Positions 6,791-13,868 are shown, counted from the stretch's first letter. The stretch: 13,868 nt of DNA from Flavobacteriales bacterium UBA3431 (GCA_002381225.1 DFSS01000007.1:20312-34179); one strand, 5' to 3'. The notes: generated by a model not told the origin, from the sequence alone. Numbers and translations: made by a program.

Positions 6791-7789
6791 ATGAGCTCGG
6801 ATAAAGAAGCCAAATTGAAAGCCCTCAAACTCACCATGGACAAATTGGACAAAACCTATGGAAAAGGGGCGGTCATGCGCATGGGGGATGATGCGGTGGA
6901 AGAAGTGGAGGTCATTCCTTCAGGCTCTTTAGGCTTGGACGTTGCCTTGGGCATTGGTGGCTTCCCACGAGGTCGAGTGATTGAAATCTACGGCCCCGAA
7001 TCGTCCGGTAAAACTACTTTGACGCTGCATGCGATTGCGGAGGCGCAAAAGGCGGGAGGCATTGCTGCCTTCATTGATGCGGAGCACGCATTTGACCGCT
7101 TTTATGCAGAGAAGTTGGGAGTCCAAACGGAAGATCTCATCATTAGCCAGCCGGATAACGGCGAACAGGCCTTGGAAATTGCGGACAACTTAATCCGCTC
7201 AGGAGCTATTGATTTAATCGTTATTGACTCCGTGGCAGCCTTGACCCCCAAAGCGGAGATTGAAGGTGACATGGGCGACAGCAAAGTGGGTCTCCATGCC
7301 CGCTTGATGTCGCAAGCCTTGCGCAAATTGACGGGGACCATTTCGAAGACGCATTGTACGGTCATCTTCATCAACCAGCTCCGCGAGAAAATTGGGGTCA
7401 TGTTTGGCAACCCAGAGACCACCACAGGGGGTAATGCTTTGAAGTTTTACGCCTCGGTGCGCCTCGATATCCGCCGTTCAACCCAAATCAAAGACGGGGA
7501 ACATGTCATTGGCAACCGCACTAAGGTGAAGGTGGTCAAGAATAAAGTGGCGCCGCCTTTCCGCGTCGCCGAATTTGACATCTTATACGGTGAGGGAGTC
7601 TCCAAAATGGGCGAAATCATCGACCTAGGAACCCAGTACGAAGTGATCCAAAAGAGCGGTTCATGGTTTAGCTACGACGGCACCAAATTGGGCCAAGGCC
7701 GCGAGGGAGTGAAAGCGATTCTCAAGGACAACCCTGAATTGGCGGAGGAAATCGAACAGAAGATTATTGCAAAGCTTCAAAATGGCTAA
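6791..7789 (+). CDS. recA: Recombinase RecA
   Basis: RecA is the ATP-dependent strand-exchange protein that coats single-stranded DNA, drives homologous recombination and triggers LexA-type repressor cleavage where present. The 332-residue product has the Walker A loop GPESSGKTT (residues 68-76), the catalytic glutamate of DAEHA (Glu98), Walker B LIVIDS (142-147), the L1 region EGDMGDSKVGLHARLMSQ and the L2 region NQLREKIGVMFGNPETTTGG. All of these are intact. It ends at EIEQKIIAKLQNG and lacks the acidic tail of about 20 residues in E. coli RecA (353 residues). The start MSSDKEAKLKALKLTMDKL is the usual type and has no Shine-Dalgarno. The last eight bases overlap the start of the downstream TPR lipoprotein gene, suggesting a shared transcript and coupled translation. 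Confidence 0.99.
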   Translation: MSSDKEAKLKALKLTMDKLDKTYGKGAVMRMGDDAVEEVEVIPSGSLGLDVALGIGGFPRGRVIEIYGPESSGKTTLTLHAIAEAQKAGGIAAFIDAEHAFDRFYAEKLGVQTEDLIISQPDNGEQALEIADNLIRSGAIDLIVIDSVAALTPKAEIEGDMGDSKVGLHARLMSQALRKLTGTISKTHCTVIFINQLREKIGVMFGNPETTTGGNALKFYASVRLDIRRSTQIKDGEHVIGNRTKVKVVKNKVAPPFRVAEFDILYGEGVSKMGEIIDLGTQYEVIQKSGSWFSYDGTKLGQGREGVKAILKDNPELAEEIEQKIIAKLQNG

Positions 7790-8786
7790 GCAATTCTTTG
7801 CTGGCCTCGGTTGTTGGGTGCTGCTGTCCTGTTCAGGCCCCGTAGCGGAAACGGAAACCGTGGCCGATGCGCAAACGGTGAATGGCGACAGCCTGAACCT
7901 CTACATTGCGGAACATCCCAATGACGTTCAAGCCCTAGCGCTTCGCGCTCGTCGGCACATGAATGGGGCCAATATTCCCTATGCCCTGGCCGACGCCCAG
8001 GCCATTTTGGAAATCGATTCAACCCACCACGACGCGTGGTTGATCTACGGGGAAGGCAACTACCTCACGAATACTTCCCGGGTGGCCAAGGATGCCTGGC
8101 TACGCTGCATCGAAGAACATCCCGAGGAAACCGAATGCCGCTTGAAGCTGGCGGAGCTCTATAGCGTCATCATGGACTACGATAAGAGCTTATCTCTCGT
8201 GAACAAAGTCATCGAGTTGGAGCCGACCGAATCGGTCGCCTACTTTATCAAGGGCCTGAATATTCGAGATAGTAAGCAAGACAGTACGCTCGCACTGAGT
8301 TATATCCAGAAGGCGATCGACCTCAACCCGAACTACGAGGCCGCTTTGGACATGGCTGGGGTTATGACTGCCGCCCAGGGCAATCCCTTGGCCTTGAGTT
8401 ATTACAACCGATTGATTGAACTGCAGCCCGACAACGCGCGGACCTACTACAAAGTGGGTATGTTTCATCTGGGAGTTGGCAACTACAATGGAGCCATCGA
8501 AGCATTTACCCAATGTGTGCAGCTCGATCCCACGGACGCCGAGGCATTCTACAACTTGGGCTACATCCATTTGGAGCTCAATCTCTTGGCCGAGGCCCGA
8601 AAGTATTTTACCGCCTCCATTCAAGCGCGGGAGATCAATTACCGCGCGTTCTATGGCCGGGCATTTACCTGGGAACGTGGGGGAGATGCCGCCAATGCAG
8701 AAAAGGATTACCGCCAAGCATTGTCGCTGAATCCCCAACATGGCCCCTCGCGCGAGGGCCTCAATCGCGTCTTAAAGCAGAAATAA
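7782..8786 (+). CDS. Lipoprotein made of eight TPR repeats
   Basis: The 334-residue product has a short lipoprotein signal, MAKQFFAGLGCWVLLSC, with Cys17 as the probable lipidation site. A linker to about residue 47 follows. Residues 48-319 divide into eight contiguous repeats of exactly 34 residues, starting at 48, 82, 116, 150, 184, 218, 252 and 286. Most end in the TPR pattern of acidic/hydrophobic residues plus proline (IELEPT, IDLNPN, VQLDPT, LSLNPQ). TPR solenoids bind peptides or partner proteins, so this is likely a periplasm-facing scaffold; its partner is unknown. I chose the ATG at 7782 over the TTG at 7767 because it gives a proper signal peptide. It overlaps recA by 8 bases, and its TAA overlaps the next ATG in TAATG, so it sits between recA and the peptidase gene in one apparent operon. 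Confidence 0.9.
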   Translation: MAKQFFAGLGCWVLLSCSGPVAETETVADAQTVNGDSLNLYIAEHPNDVQALALRARRHMNGANIPYALADAQAILEIDSTHHDAWLIYGEGNYLTNTSRVAKDAWLRCIEEHPEETECRLKLAELYSVIMDYDKSLSLVNKVIELEPTESVAYFIKGLNIRDSKQDSTLALSYIQKAIDLNPNYEAALDMAGVMTAAQGNPLALSYYNRLIELQPDNARTYYKVGMFHLGVGNYNGAIEAFTQCVQLDPTDAEAFYNLGYIHLELNLLAEARKYFTASIQAREINYRAFYGRAFTWERGGDAANAEKDYRQALSLNPQHGPSREGLNRVLKQK

Positions 8787-10876
8787 TGCGCACCCTCGGA
8801 TTTTGGCTTCTGGCCCTCACGGTGGGATGTGCGTCCACTGAATCCATTATGGAACCTAAAGCTACCCCCAAACCCCATGCGATGGAAATGCATGGGGATG
8901 TTCGCCAAGACCCCTACTACTGGTTAAACGACCGCGAGAATCCCGAGGTTATTGCCTACCTCGATGCGGAAAATGCCTACCGCCAGGAAGGGATGCAGCC
9001 GGTCAAGGCCCTCGAAGACGTCTTGTTCACCGAGATGACCAACCGGCTCAATCCGGATGAGTCTTCCGTGCCAGTGCAAATGGATGGTTTTTGGTACCAA
9101 ACGCGCTACGAAAAAGGTTCCGAATACCCGCGGTACTACCGCCGAGAAGGGGCCATCGATGGGCCAGAAACCTGCATTTTGGATGTAAACCTCCTCGCAG
9201 AGGGCCAAGCCTACTGCCAAGTCAGCGGCATTCACTTGACGGCTGACCACCAACGTATGGCCTATGGTGTCGACTTTGTGAGCCGCCGTCTTTATACGCT
9301 GCGTTTTGTTGACCTCGCAACGAATACGACCTGGGACTATGAGGTGCCGGGAACTTCCGGAGGTTTTGCCTGGGCCGCCGATGGGGAGACCTTCTTCTAT
9401 GCGACCAAAGATCCCGTTACGTTGCGGGTAGACAAGATTTGGCGTCAAGTTTTGGGTAGTTCGGCGGAGCCCACATTGGTGTATGAAGAAACCGACGAAA
9501 CCTTCTCTTGTGGGGTGTTCCGCTCAAAGTCCAAAAAATTCATTCATATCGCTACCGGAGCTACGGATGTCGATGAATTCTGGTATCTGGATGCGAGTCA
9601 ACCCACCCAAGATTTCACCGTACTGCGTCCACGCGAACTGGGCGTGGAGTATTCTGCAAGCCACTTTGGCGATGCATGGTTTATCCGAAGCAATCTGGGC
9701 GGCCGGAAAAATTATGCCTTGTTCAAAGCCCCATTGAGCGATCCCAGCGCATGGACACCCTTCTTGGAGGCCCGCCCTGATGTTTTACTAGAAGGGGCCG
9801 AGTTCTTTAAGGACTACCTCGTCACAGAAGAGCGCAGCCAGGGCTTGGTGCAATTGATGATTCGTCCTTGGAACGGCGGAACGCCCCATCAAATTGTCCA
9901 AGAGGAGGAGACCTACAGCCTGTATGCAGGGAGCAACCCCACCGAGGATACCGAGTGGATGCGTTATGGCTACACCTCCTTGGTGACGCCTAACTCCACG
10001 TTTGAGTACAACATGCGGACAGGGGAACGCCGACTGCTCAAACAGCAGGAGGTCATGGGTGGCTACGATGCGTCAAAGTATGTAACCCGCCGATTCTGGG
10101 CTACGGCATCTGACGGCACCCGCATTCCCATGTCGTGGGTAGGTCCCAAGGAGGCAGAAAACACCCCAGTACCCACCCTCTTGTATGGGTATGGATCCTA
10201 TGGAATCACCATCGACCCCTCTTTTTCCATTGCGCGCTTGAGTTTGCTAGAGCGAGGCATGGCCTATGCCATTGCCCATATCCGAGGCGGGGAATACCTC
10301 GGCCGCGAGTGGTATGAAACAGGCCGCATGGAGCACAAAACGAACACCTTTACAGACTTTATCGCTTGTGCGGAGTTCCTACAAAATGAGCACAAAGCGT
10401 CTGAGCTTTATGCCATGGGCGGCAGTGCTGGCGGACTCTTGATGGGCACCGTACTCAACCTTCGTCCGGATCTTTGGTCCGGGGTCATTGCGGCGGTGCC
10501 TTTTGTCGACGTTGTGACGACCATGTTGGATGAGAGCATTCCGTTGACAACAGGCGAATACAGCGAATGGGGCAATCCCAATGAAAAAGAGGCCTATTTC
10601 CGTATGAAGGGCTATTCTCCTTATGATAACGTGGCGGCGCTGGACTATCCTCCCCTGCTCATAACCACGGGATTGCATGACAGTCAGGTGCAATATTGGG
10701 AGCCCGCGAAATGGATTGCTCGACTTCGGGCTCTTCGAAGCAATCATGCCCCACTTTATATGTACTGCAACATGGACACCGGCCACGGAGGTGCCTCTGG
10801 GCGGTATGAAGCCTACCGAGAGACGGCCATGGAATATGCCTTTTTCCTAGGCTTGTTGGAAGGGACAATCAATTAA
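8786..10876 (+). CDS. ptrB: Oligopeptidase B (S9A prolyl oligopeptidase family) with exported, lipoprotein-like N-terminus
   Basis: Oligopeptidase B cleaves short peptides after basic residues. The 696-residue product from the ATG at 8786 has a beta-propeller region (about 80-430) and an alpha/beta-hydrolase domain (about 430-696). The catalytic triad is Ser547 in GGSAGG, Asp632 in GLHDSQVQYWEPAKW and His667 in DTGHGG. Spacings of 85 and 35 residues match those I recall for known oligopeptidase B. VPFVDVVTTMLDESIPLTTG supports PtrB over classical prolyl oligopeptidase. The family N-terminus (PHAMEMHGDVRQDPYYWL) is preceded by about 22 extra residues, MRTLGFWLLALTVGCAS, resembling a signal peptide with Cys15 as a possible lipidation site, although Thr and not Leu is at -3. 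This suggests export, whereas E. coli PtrB is cytoplasmic. Ser593 sits where I recall the second S1 glutamate (Glu578) in the E. coli enzyme; Glu591 matches the first. The start overlaps the TPR gene stop by one base. A longer frame back to 8513 lies within that gene and is not the start. Confidence 0.93.
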   Translation: MRTLGFWLLALTVGCASTESIMEPKATPKPHAMEMHGDVRQDPYYWLNDRENPEVIAYLDAENAYRQEGMQPVKALEDVLFTEMTNRLNPDESSVPVQMDGFWYQTRYEKGSEYPRYYRREGAIDGPETCILDVNLLAEGQAYCQVSGIHLTADHQRMAYGVDFVSRRLYTLRFVDLATNTTWDYEVPGTSGGFAWAADGETFFYATKDPVTLRVDKIWRQVLGSSAEPTLVYEETDETFSCGVFRSKSKKFIHIATGATDVDEFWYLDASQPTQDFTVLRPRELGVEYSASHFGDAWFIRSNLGGRKNYALFKAPLSDPSAWTPFLEARPDVLLEGAEFFKDYLVTEERSQGLVQLMIRPWNGGTPHQIVQEEETYSLYAGSNPTEDTEWMRYGYTSLVTPNSTFEYNMRTGERRLLKQQEVMGGYDASKYVTRRFWATASDGTRIPMSWVGPKEAENTPVPTLLYGYGSYGITIDPSFSIARLSLLERGMAYAIAHIRGGEYLGREWYETGRMEHKTNTFTDFIACAEFLQNEHKASELYAMGGSAGGLLMGTVLNLRPDLWSGVIAAVPFVDVVTTMLDESIPLTTGEYSEWGNPNEKEAYFRMKGYSPYDNVAALDYPPLLITTGLHDSQVQYWEPAKWIARLRALRSNHAPLYMYCNMDTGHGGASGRYEAYRETAMEYAFFLGLLEGTIN

Positions 10877-10879
10877 ACT

Positions 10880-12064
10880 TCACAAAGAAAGCACCTCCCA
10901 GACTCGCTGACTTGCCCCGCGATGCTTTGCAATGAAGATTTTGGCTTGTTCCGCTTCTTTGAATCGTAGGGGAGGGTTTTCTAAGCGTTTTTTGATCCAG
11001 GTGGCCAAGGTTTCTGGGGTTGCATCCATGGGAAGTATCGTGACAGGCGCCTCCGAATCAGAGGCTTCCCAATGCCCTTGGACTTTGGGGCCACAGACTA
11101 CAGGCAGGCCATGCACCAGTGGTTCCAAAATATTATGCAGCCCAGGCCCAAAGGCGCCGCCTACGAGGGCCAAGTGCCCACAGGCATAGAGTGCGGGCAA
11201 GTCACCCAGGCTGTCAACCAAGAGGACGCGTGCTTCGGCCTGGCTCTCGGAGGTATAGGATTCGAATTTGGACCAGCGAACACGTGGGACAGGGAGCTGG
11301 GAATCCAGACTGTCGACCCGGGACACATCGTGGGGGGCCAGGATGACCTTGAGTTCAGGAAAGCGCATGAGCAAGGGGAGGAGTAAGGCTTCCTCCTTTT
11401 GCCAGGAACTCCCGACCACCAAGACCGGGCGGTGATCGGTGAAGACCTCTAAGCCTTCGGGCGCCGGGCGCTGCCCTACTTGATCAAATCGTCCATCCCC
11501 CGCCAAAAATCCATTTCGGTAGCCCGCCCGGGTCCACAGCGCGAGGCTTTCTTCGGTTTGGTGAAAGACGTGGCTGGCCCCCGACCAGGAAGGACGCTCC
11601 CATGGATTCCAGGGCCAGAGCTTGGCGGCACCCGGTTTGACCTGCGCAAAGGCGACGGCATAGGGAATATGGTGTTTCCGTAGCATGGCGGTCGTACCGG
11701 GCCAAAGGTCATACTTCATGAAAAGCGCCTGGCGGGGTTGGGTGCGTGCCAAGAAATGCGCCACATCCTGGAGTCGGTCCAAGGGCACGAAGGCAAAATA
11801 GGATTCATTCCGCCGGGCAATGTCGGCTCCAGAGGGGGAGAAAAAGGTGACTAAAACGCGAAGGTTCGCCTGGTGTGCCCGTTGGATGAGCGGTTGGGCC
11901 ATCAGGTATTCCCCCAAGGATGCGGCATGAACCCAGAGGTCAAAAGGCCCTTCCGGAATGGCCTGGTCTCGACGCTGGGTGAGCATGGCCCGAGCCTTTT
12001 TGTGTCCTGCCATCGATGCGCCCCGCAGGGCAGCCCCGTAGAGTGCTCCGGGCAACCACTTCAT
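10880..12064 (-). CDS. waaA: 3-deoxy-D-manno-octulosonic acid (Kdo) transferase
   Basis: This GT30 glycosyltransferase moves Kdo from CMP-Kdo to the lipid A precursor at the inner membrane, the first step of LPS core assembly. The 394-residue product has WVHAASLGEYLMAQPLI with Glu52, the expected general base. It also has FMKYDLWPGT (115-124), the counterpart of METELWPN, then GDGRFDQV (189-196), VVGSSWQKEE (216-225), and the C-terminal donor-site region VGGAFGPGLHNILEPLVHG (301-319). E. coli WaaA has 425 residues. The N-terminal segment MKWLPGALYGAALRGASMAG is weakly hydrophobic, so membrane attachment may be peripheral. The frame is open upstream to 12472, but the ATG at 12064 gives the family N-terminus and overlaps the stop of the preceding gene in TAATG. 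The stop lies 3 bp from that of ptrB, with no terminator between. kdtA is the alternative name. Confidence 0.95.
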   Translation of the reverse strand: MKWLPGALYGAALRGASMAGHKKARAMLTQRRDQAIPEGPFDLWVHAASLGEYLMAQPLIQRAHQANLRVLVTFFSPSGADIARRNESYFAFVPLDRLQDVAHFLARTQPRQALFMKYDLWPGTTAMLRKHHIPYAVAFAQVKPGAAKLWPWNPWERPSWSGASHVFHQTEESLALWTRAGYRNGFLAGDGRFDQVGQRPAPEGLEVFTDHRPVLVVGSSWQKEEALLLPLLMRFPELKVILAPHDVSRVDSLDSQLPVPRVRWSKFESYTSESQAEARVLLVDSLGDLPALYACGHLALVGGAFGPGLHNILEPLVHGLPVVCGPKVQGHWEASDSEAPVTILPMDATPETLATWIKKRLENPPLRFKEAEQAKIFIAKHRGASQRVWEVLSL

Positions 12065-12855
12065 TAGTAGTAGAATCGAATGGCTGATTTTTCCTGCAGC
12101 AAGGGGAGAATCCACGTGGCGCGCACTCCCCAGCCCATGCTCCATTGGGGCTCTTTTTGGATTCCATCTAGGACGAAGGTGTAGCCACGGACGGGCCACA
12201 TCCAGCCTTGAAAGGCCAACACGCTGAGTTGGAAATGGGGGGCAACCCGACCCAAGTGCATAAAGCCTAGTTCCTCGCCAAGGAAGGCGCCGCGATTTAG
12301 TTCGTCCATGGCATGGGTATAGGGTGCGGCCAACATGGGCACTCCCCCCGAGGACATAAAGGCCATTTTGTGCTGCATCATGCCGCCTTTGAGCTTCCAA
12401 AACCATGAGCTCTTGGCTGAACCCAGATCGTTGAGGGCATAGCGTTGGCCAACATGCGCCCCGAGCTGCCAACCGCGCATTTCGACCCGAAGGCTGCTGT
12501 AACTCCCGTCATTGCCAAGAATCTCTCCTTCAGGGGTGATTAAAAAGTCAAGAATTTGGTCGAGTCCTTTGACCTGGCTGCTGTAGAGCGCTCCGCCTTC
12601 GAGCCCGAGAAGAGTGGATCCGTTGAGCCACGTGTAGCCGGTTTGAATATCCAGGAGGTTGCCGTAGCGCTGCCGCCAGTAGCCCGAAGGCACATAGCCG
12701 CCCAATCCGACATAAATCATTCCGCCCTTCTGGCTGGAAATCTCCGTCGGTACGGGGGTGCTTCGGCGTGGCCGGGCCAAACCTGCCCCTTGACCCATCG
12801 CAGAATGGGCAGAGAGGAAGACGGCAACGACCCAGAGGAGGGATAAAATGCGCAT
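12064..12855 (-). CDS. Hypothetical exported protein, probable outer-membrane beta-barrel
   Basis: The 263-residue product begins MRILSLLWVVAVFLSAHSAMGQ, a clear Sec signal peptide with likely cleavage near residues 20-22. A short basic, proline-containing linker (ARPRRSTPVPTE) follows. From about residue 50 alternating hydrophobic/polar stretches with many aromatic and glycine residues suggest antiparallel strands (GMIYVGLGGYVPSGYW, LLDIQTGYTWL, QLGAHVGQRYAL, FWKLKGGMM, GWGVRATWILPL). The chain ends RFYY, in keeping with the aromatic C-terminus of many outer-membrane barrels. I do not recognise a named family. The ATG at 12855 is chosen because it puts the signal peptide at the N-terminus; a TTG at 12882 would add nine residues before it. 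Its stop overlaps the waaA start by one base, so the two are probably translated together, pointing to an envelope role. AATCTTTG, one mismatch from TAnnTTTG, lies on this strand at 12891-12884. Confidence 0.75.
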   Translation of the reverse strand: MRILSLLWVVAVFLSAHSAMGQGAGLARPRRSTPVPTEISSQKGGMIYVGLGGYVPSGYWRQRYGNLLDIQTGYTWLNGSTLLGLEGGALYSSQVKGLDQILDFLITPEGEILGNDGSYSSLRVEMRGWQLGAHVGQRYALNDLGSAKSSWFWKLKGGMMQHKMAFMSSGGVPMLAAPYTHAMDELNRGAFLGEELGFMHLGRVAPHFQLSVLAFQGWMWPVRGYTFVLDGIQKEPQWSMGWGVRATWILPLLQEKSAIRFYY

Positions 12856-12907
12856 GATGCGAAGGTAGAACGCAGATTCCAACCAAAGATTGCCAAGGAA
12901 AAAGGGG

Positions 12908-12915
12908 TATTTTTG
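12908..12915 (+). promoter_or_regulatory. Probable -7 promoter element of the aminotransferase gene
   Basis: TATTTTTG is an exact match to the Bacteroidota -7 consensus TAnnTTTG and ends 24 bases before the ATG at 12940, in the 84-bp divergent spacer. A TTG at 12890-12892 lies 15 bases upstream, shorter than the usual -33 to -7 spacing, so the -33 is uncertain. Confidence 0.5.
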
Positions 12916-12939
12916 TGGAGAAGACCCGTTTCATTGGAT

Positions 12940-13868
12940 ATGCCCGCAACTCCTTCTTTTTCCTTGCCCCTGCCCATGGTGGATCTGGCGGGCCAACATG
13001 GACGTATTCAAGTCGAGCTCGATGCGGCGCTATTGTCCGCCGCGAATGCAGGCGCCTACATCCAAGGCCCTGAGGTCAAAACCTTTGCCACGGAATTAGC
13101 CAACTACTTGGATGTGGCCCATGTCATTCCCTGTGCCAATGGGACGGATGCGCTCCAGATTGCCTTGATGGCCTTGGGATTGAAACCCGGAGATGAAGTC
13201 ATCACGGCCACCTTTACCTATGTTGCCACCGCTGAAGTGATGGCGCTTTTGGGCTTGACCCCCGTGTTGGTGGATGTTCGGCCGGATACATTTTCATTGG
13301 ATTTGGACCAAGTGCGCGCCGCGATTGGCCCCAAAACCAAGGCTGTCGTACCCGTTCACCTCTACGGCCAAGCCGCCGACATGGAGGCCCTCATGCAGCT
13401 CGCCCAAGACCATTCCCTCTTTGTCGTGGAAGATTGTGCCCAGGCCATTGGCTCCACCTACACGTTTTCGGACGGCCGAAAGGCCAAGGTCGGGACCATA
13501 GGGCACATCGGATGTACGAGCTTTTTCCCTTCAAAAAACCTCGGATGCATGGGCGATGGCGGAGCCATGTATACACAGGATGCTGCCTTGGCGGAGCAAC
13601 TGCGCATGATCGCCAACCACGGCCAAAAAGTCAAGTACCGCCACGACGTCATTGGCTGCAATAGCCGGTTGGATACATTGCAAGCCGCGGTATTGCGTGT
13701 CAAATTGCCCCACCTCAACGCCTACATTCAGGCACGCCAGGAAGCCGCCGCCTACTACGATGCAGGCCTAAGCCAGATTGAAGGCGTGATTGTTCCCGCG
13801 CGCACTTCCGCCTCCACCCATGTCTTCCACCAGTACACGTTGCAAGTGAAGAACGGCCAACGCGATGC
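12940..13868 (+). CDS. DegT/DnrJ/EryC1/StrS-family PLP sugar aminotransferase (cut by window edge)
   Basis: The frame runs 309 codons from the ATG at 12940 off the right edge; full-length members are usually about 370-400 residues, so the C-terminal part is missing. The family transfers an amino group from glutamate to a nucleotide-linked keto-sugar for surface polysaccharides. Visible landmarks are PMVDLAGQH, PCANGTDALQIALMALGL (64-81), EVITATFTYVATAEV, the PLP-ring contacts in VVEDCAQAIGS (Asp165, Gln168), and TSFFPSKNLGCMGDGGA with the Schiff-base Lys199. SRLDTLQAAVLRVKLPHL follows. The overall pattern resembles WbpE/WlbC-type enzymes acting on UDP-3-keto-GlcNAcA, but the substrate cannot be read here. 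An alternative start is the ATG at 12976, closer to where many homologues begin. It diverges from the outer-membrane protein/waaA pair, a sensible envelope-sugar context. Confidence 0.93.
   Translation, partial: MPATPSFSLPLPMVDLAGQHGRIQVELDAALLSAANAGAYIQGPEVKTFATELANYLDVAHVIPCANGTDALQIALMALGLKPGDEVITATFTYVATAEVMALLGLTPVLVDVRPDTFSLDLDQVRAAIGPKTKAVVPVHLYGQAADMEALMQLAQDHSLFVVEDCAQAIGSTYTFSDGRKAKVGTIGHIGCTSFFPSKNLGCMGDGGAMYTQDAALAEQLRMIANHGQKVKYRHDVIGCNSRLDTLQAAVLRVKLPHLNAYIQARQEAAAYYDAGLSQIEGVIVPARTSASTHVFHQYTLQVKNGQRD

Noticed and set aside
8513..8785. N-terminal extension of the oligopeptidase B frame
   Set aside because: This part overlaps the TPR gene in another frame and is unlike any peptidase sequence; the ATG at 8786 gives the proper leader. 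The same logic excludes extensions of the T9SS gene to 3097 and of waaA to 12472.
1..13868. tRNA, rRNA, CRISPR array, insertion sequence, prophage or defence system
   Set aside because: The window is almost fully taken by recognisable housekeeping and envelope genes; no gap exceeds 150 bp and no repeat array, transposase or integrase is seen.

Overview
The window looks like chromosomal DNA of a Bacteroidota member, probably a Flavobacteriales-type marine bacterium with fairly high GC. The evidence is a secreted protein with a type IX secretion (T9SS) C-terminal sorting domain, an endonuclease III of the Bacteroidota type without its iron-sulfur cysteines, the near absence of Shine-Dalgarno sequences, and three copies of the Bacteroidota -7 promoter element TAnnTTTG correctly placed before genes. 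The genus cannot be read from the sequence.

Layout from left to right. Positions 1-395 (minus) hold the N-terminal part of a kynureninase gene cut by the window edge. It diverges from gcvP (471-3326, plus), the single-chain glycine decarboxylase of the glycine cleavage system. Next is a 664-residue T9SS cargo protein (3385-5379, plus), followed by a small inverted repeat and a textbook intrinsic terminator. nth (5474-6118, minus) and the thiol peroxidase gene bcp (6191-6646, plus) diverge from a 72-bp spacer. recA (6791-7789) overlaps an eight-repeat TPR lipoprotein gene (7782-8786), which overlaps by one base an oligopeptidase B-type peptidase gene (8786-10876). These three look like one transcription unit. 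It runs head-on into a minus-strand pair: an outer-membrane-like protein gene (12064-12855) overlapping by one base waaA/kdtA (10880-12064), the Kdo transferase of lipid A assembly. Only 3 bp separate the convergent stop codons. Divergent from that pair, and cut by the right edge, is a DegT/DnrJ/EryC1-family sugar aminotransferase gene (12940-13868, plus).

The genes are mostly housekeeping: one-carbon and amino acid metabolism (gcvP, kynU), DNA repair and oxidative defence (nth, bcp, recA), and cell envelope or surface polysaccharide (waaA, outer membrane protein, aminotransferase, T9SS cargo). Coding density is very high. I see no rRNA, tRNA, CRISPR array, insertion sequence, prophage or defence island, and no non-coding gap above 150 bp. 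I do not see a clear undescribed system. The most unusual points are the recA / TPR lipoprotein / exported oligopeptidase B overlap cluster and the lipoprotein-like leader on that peptidase.
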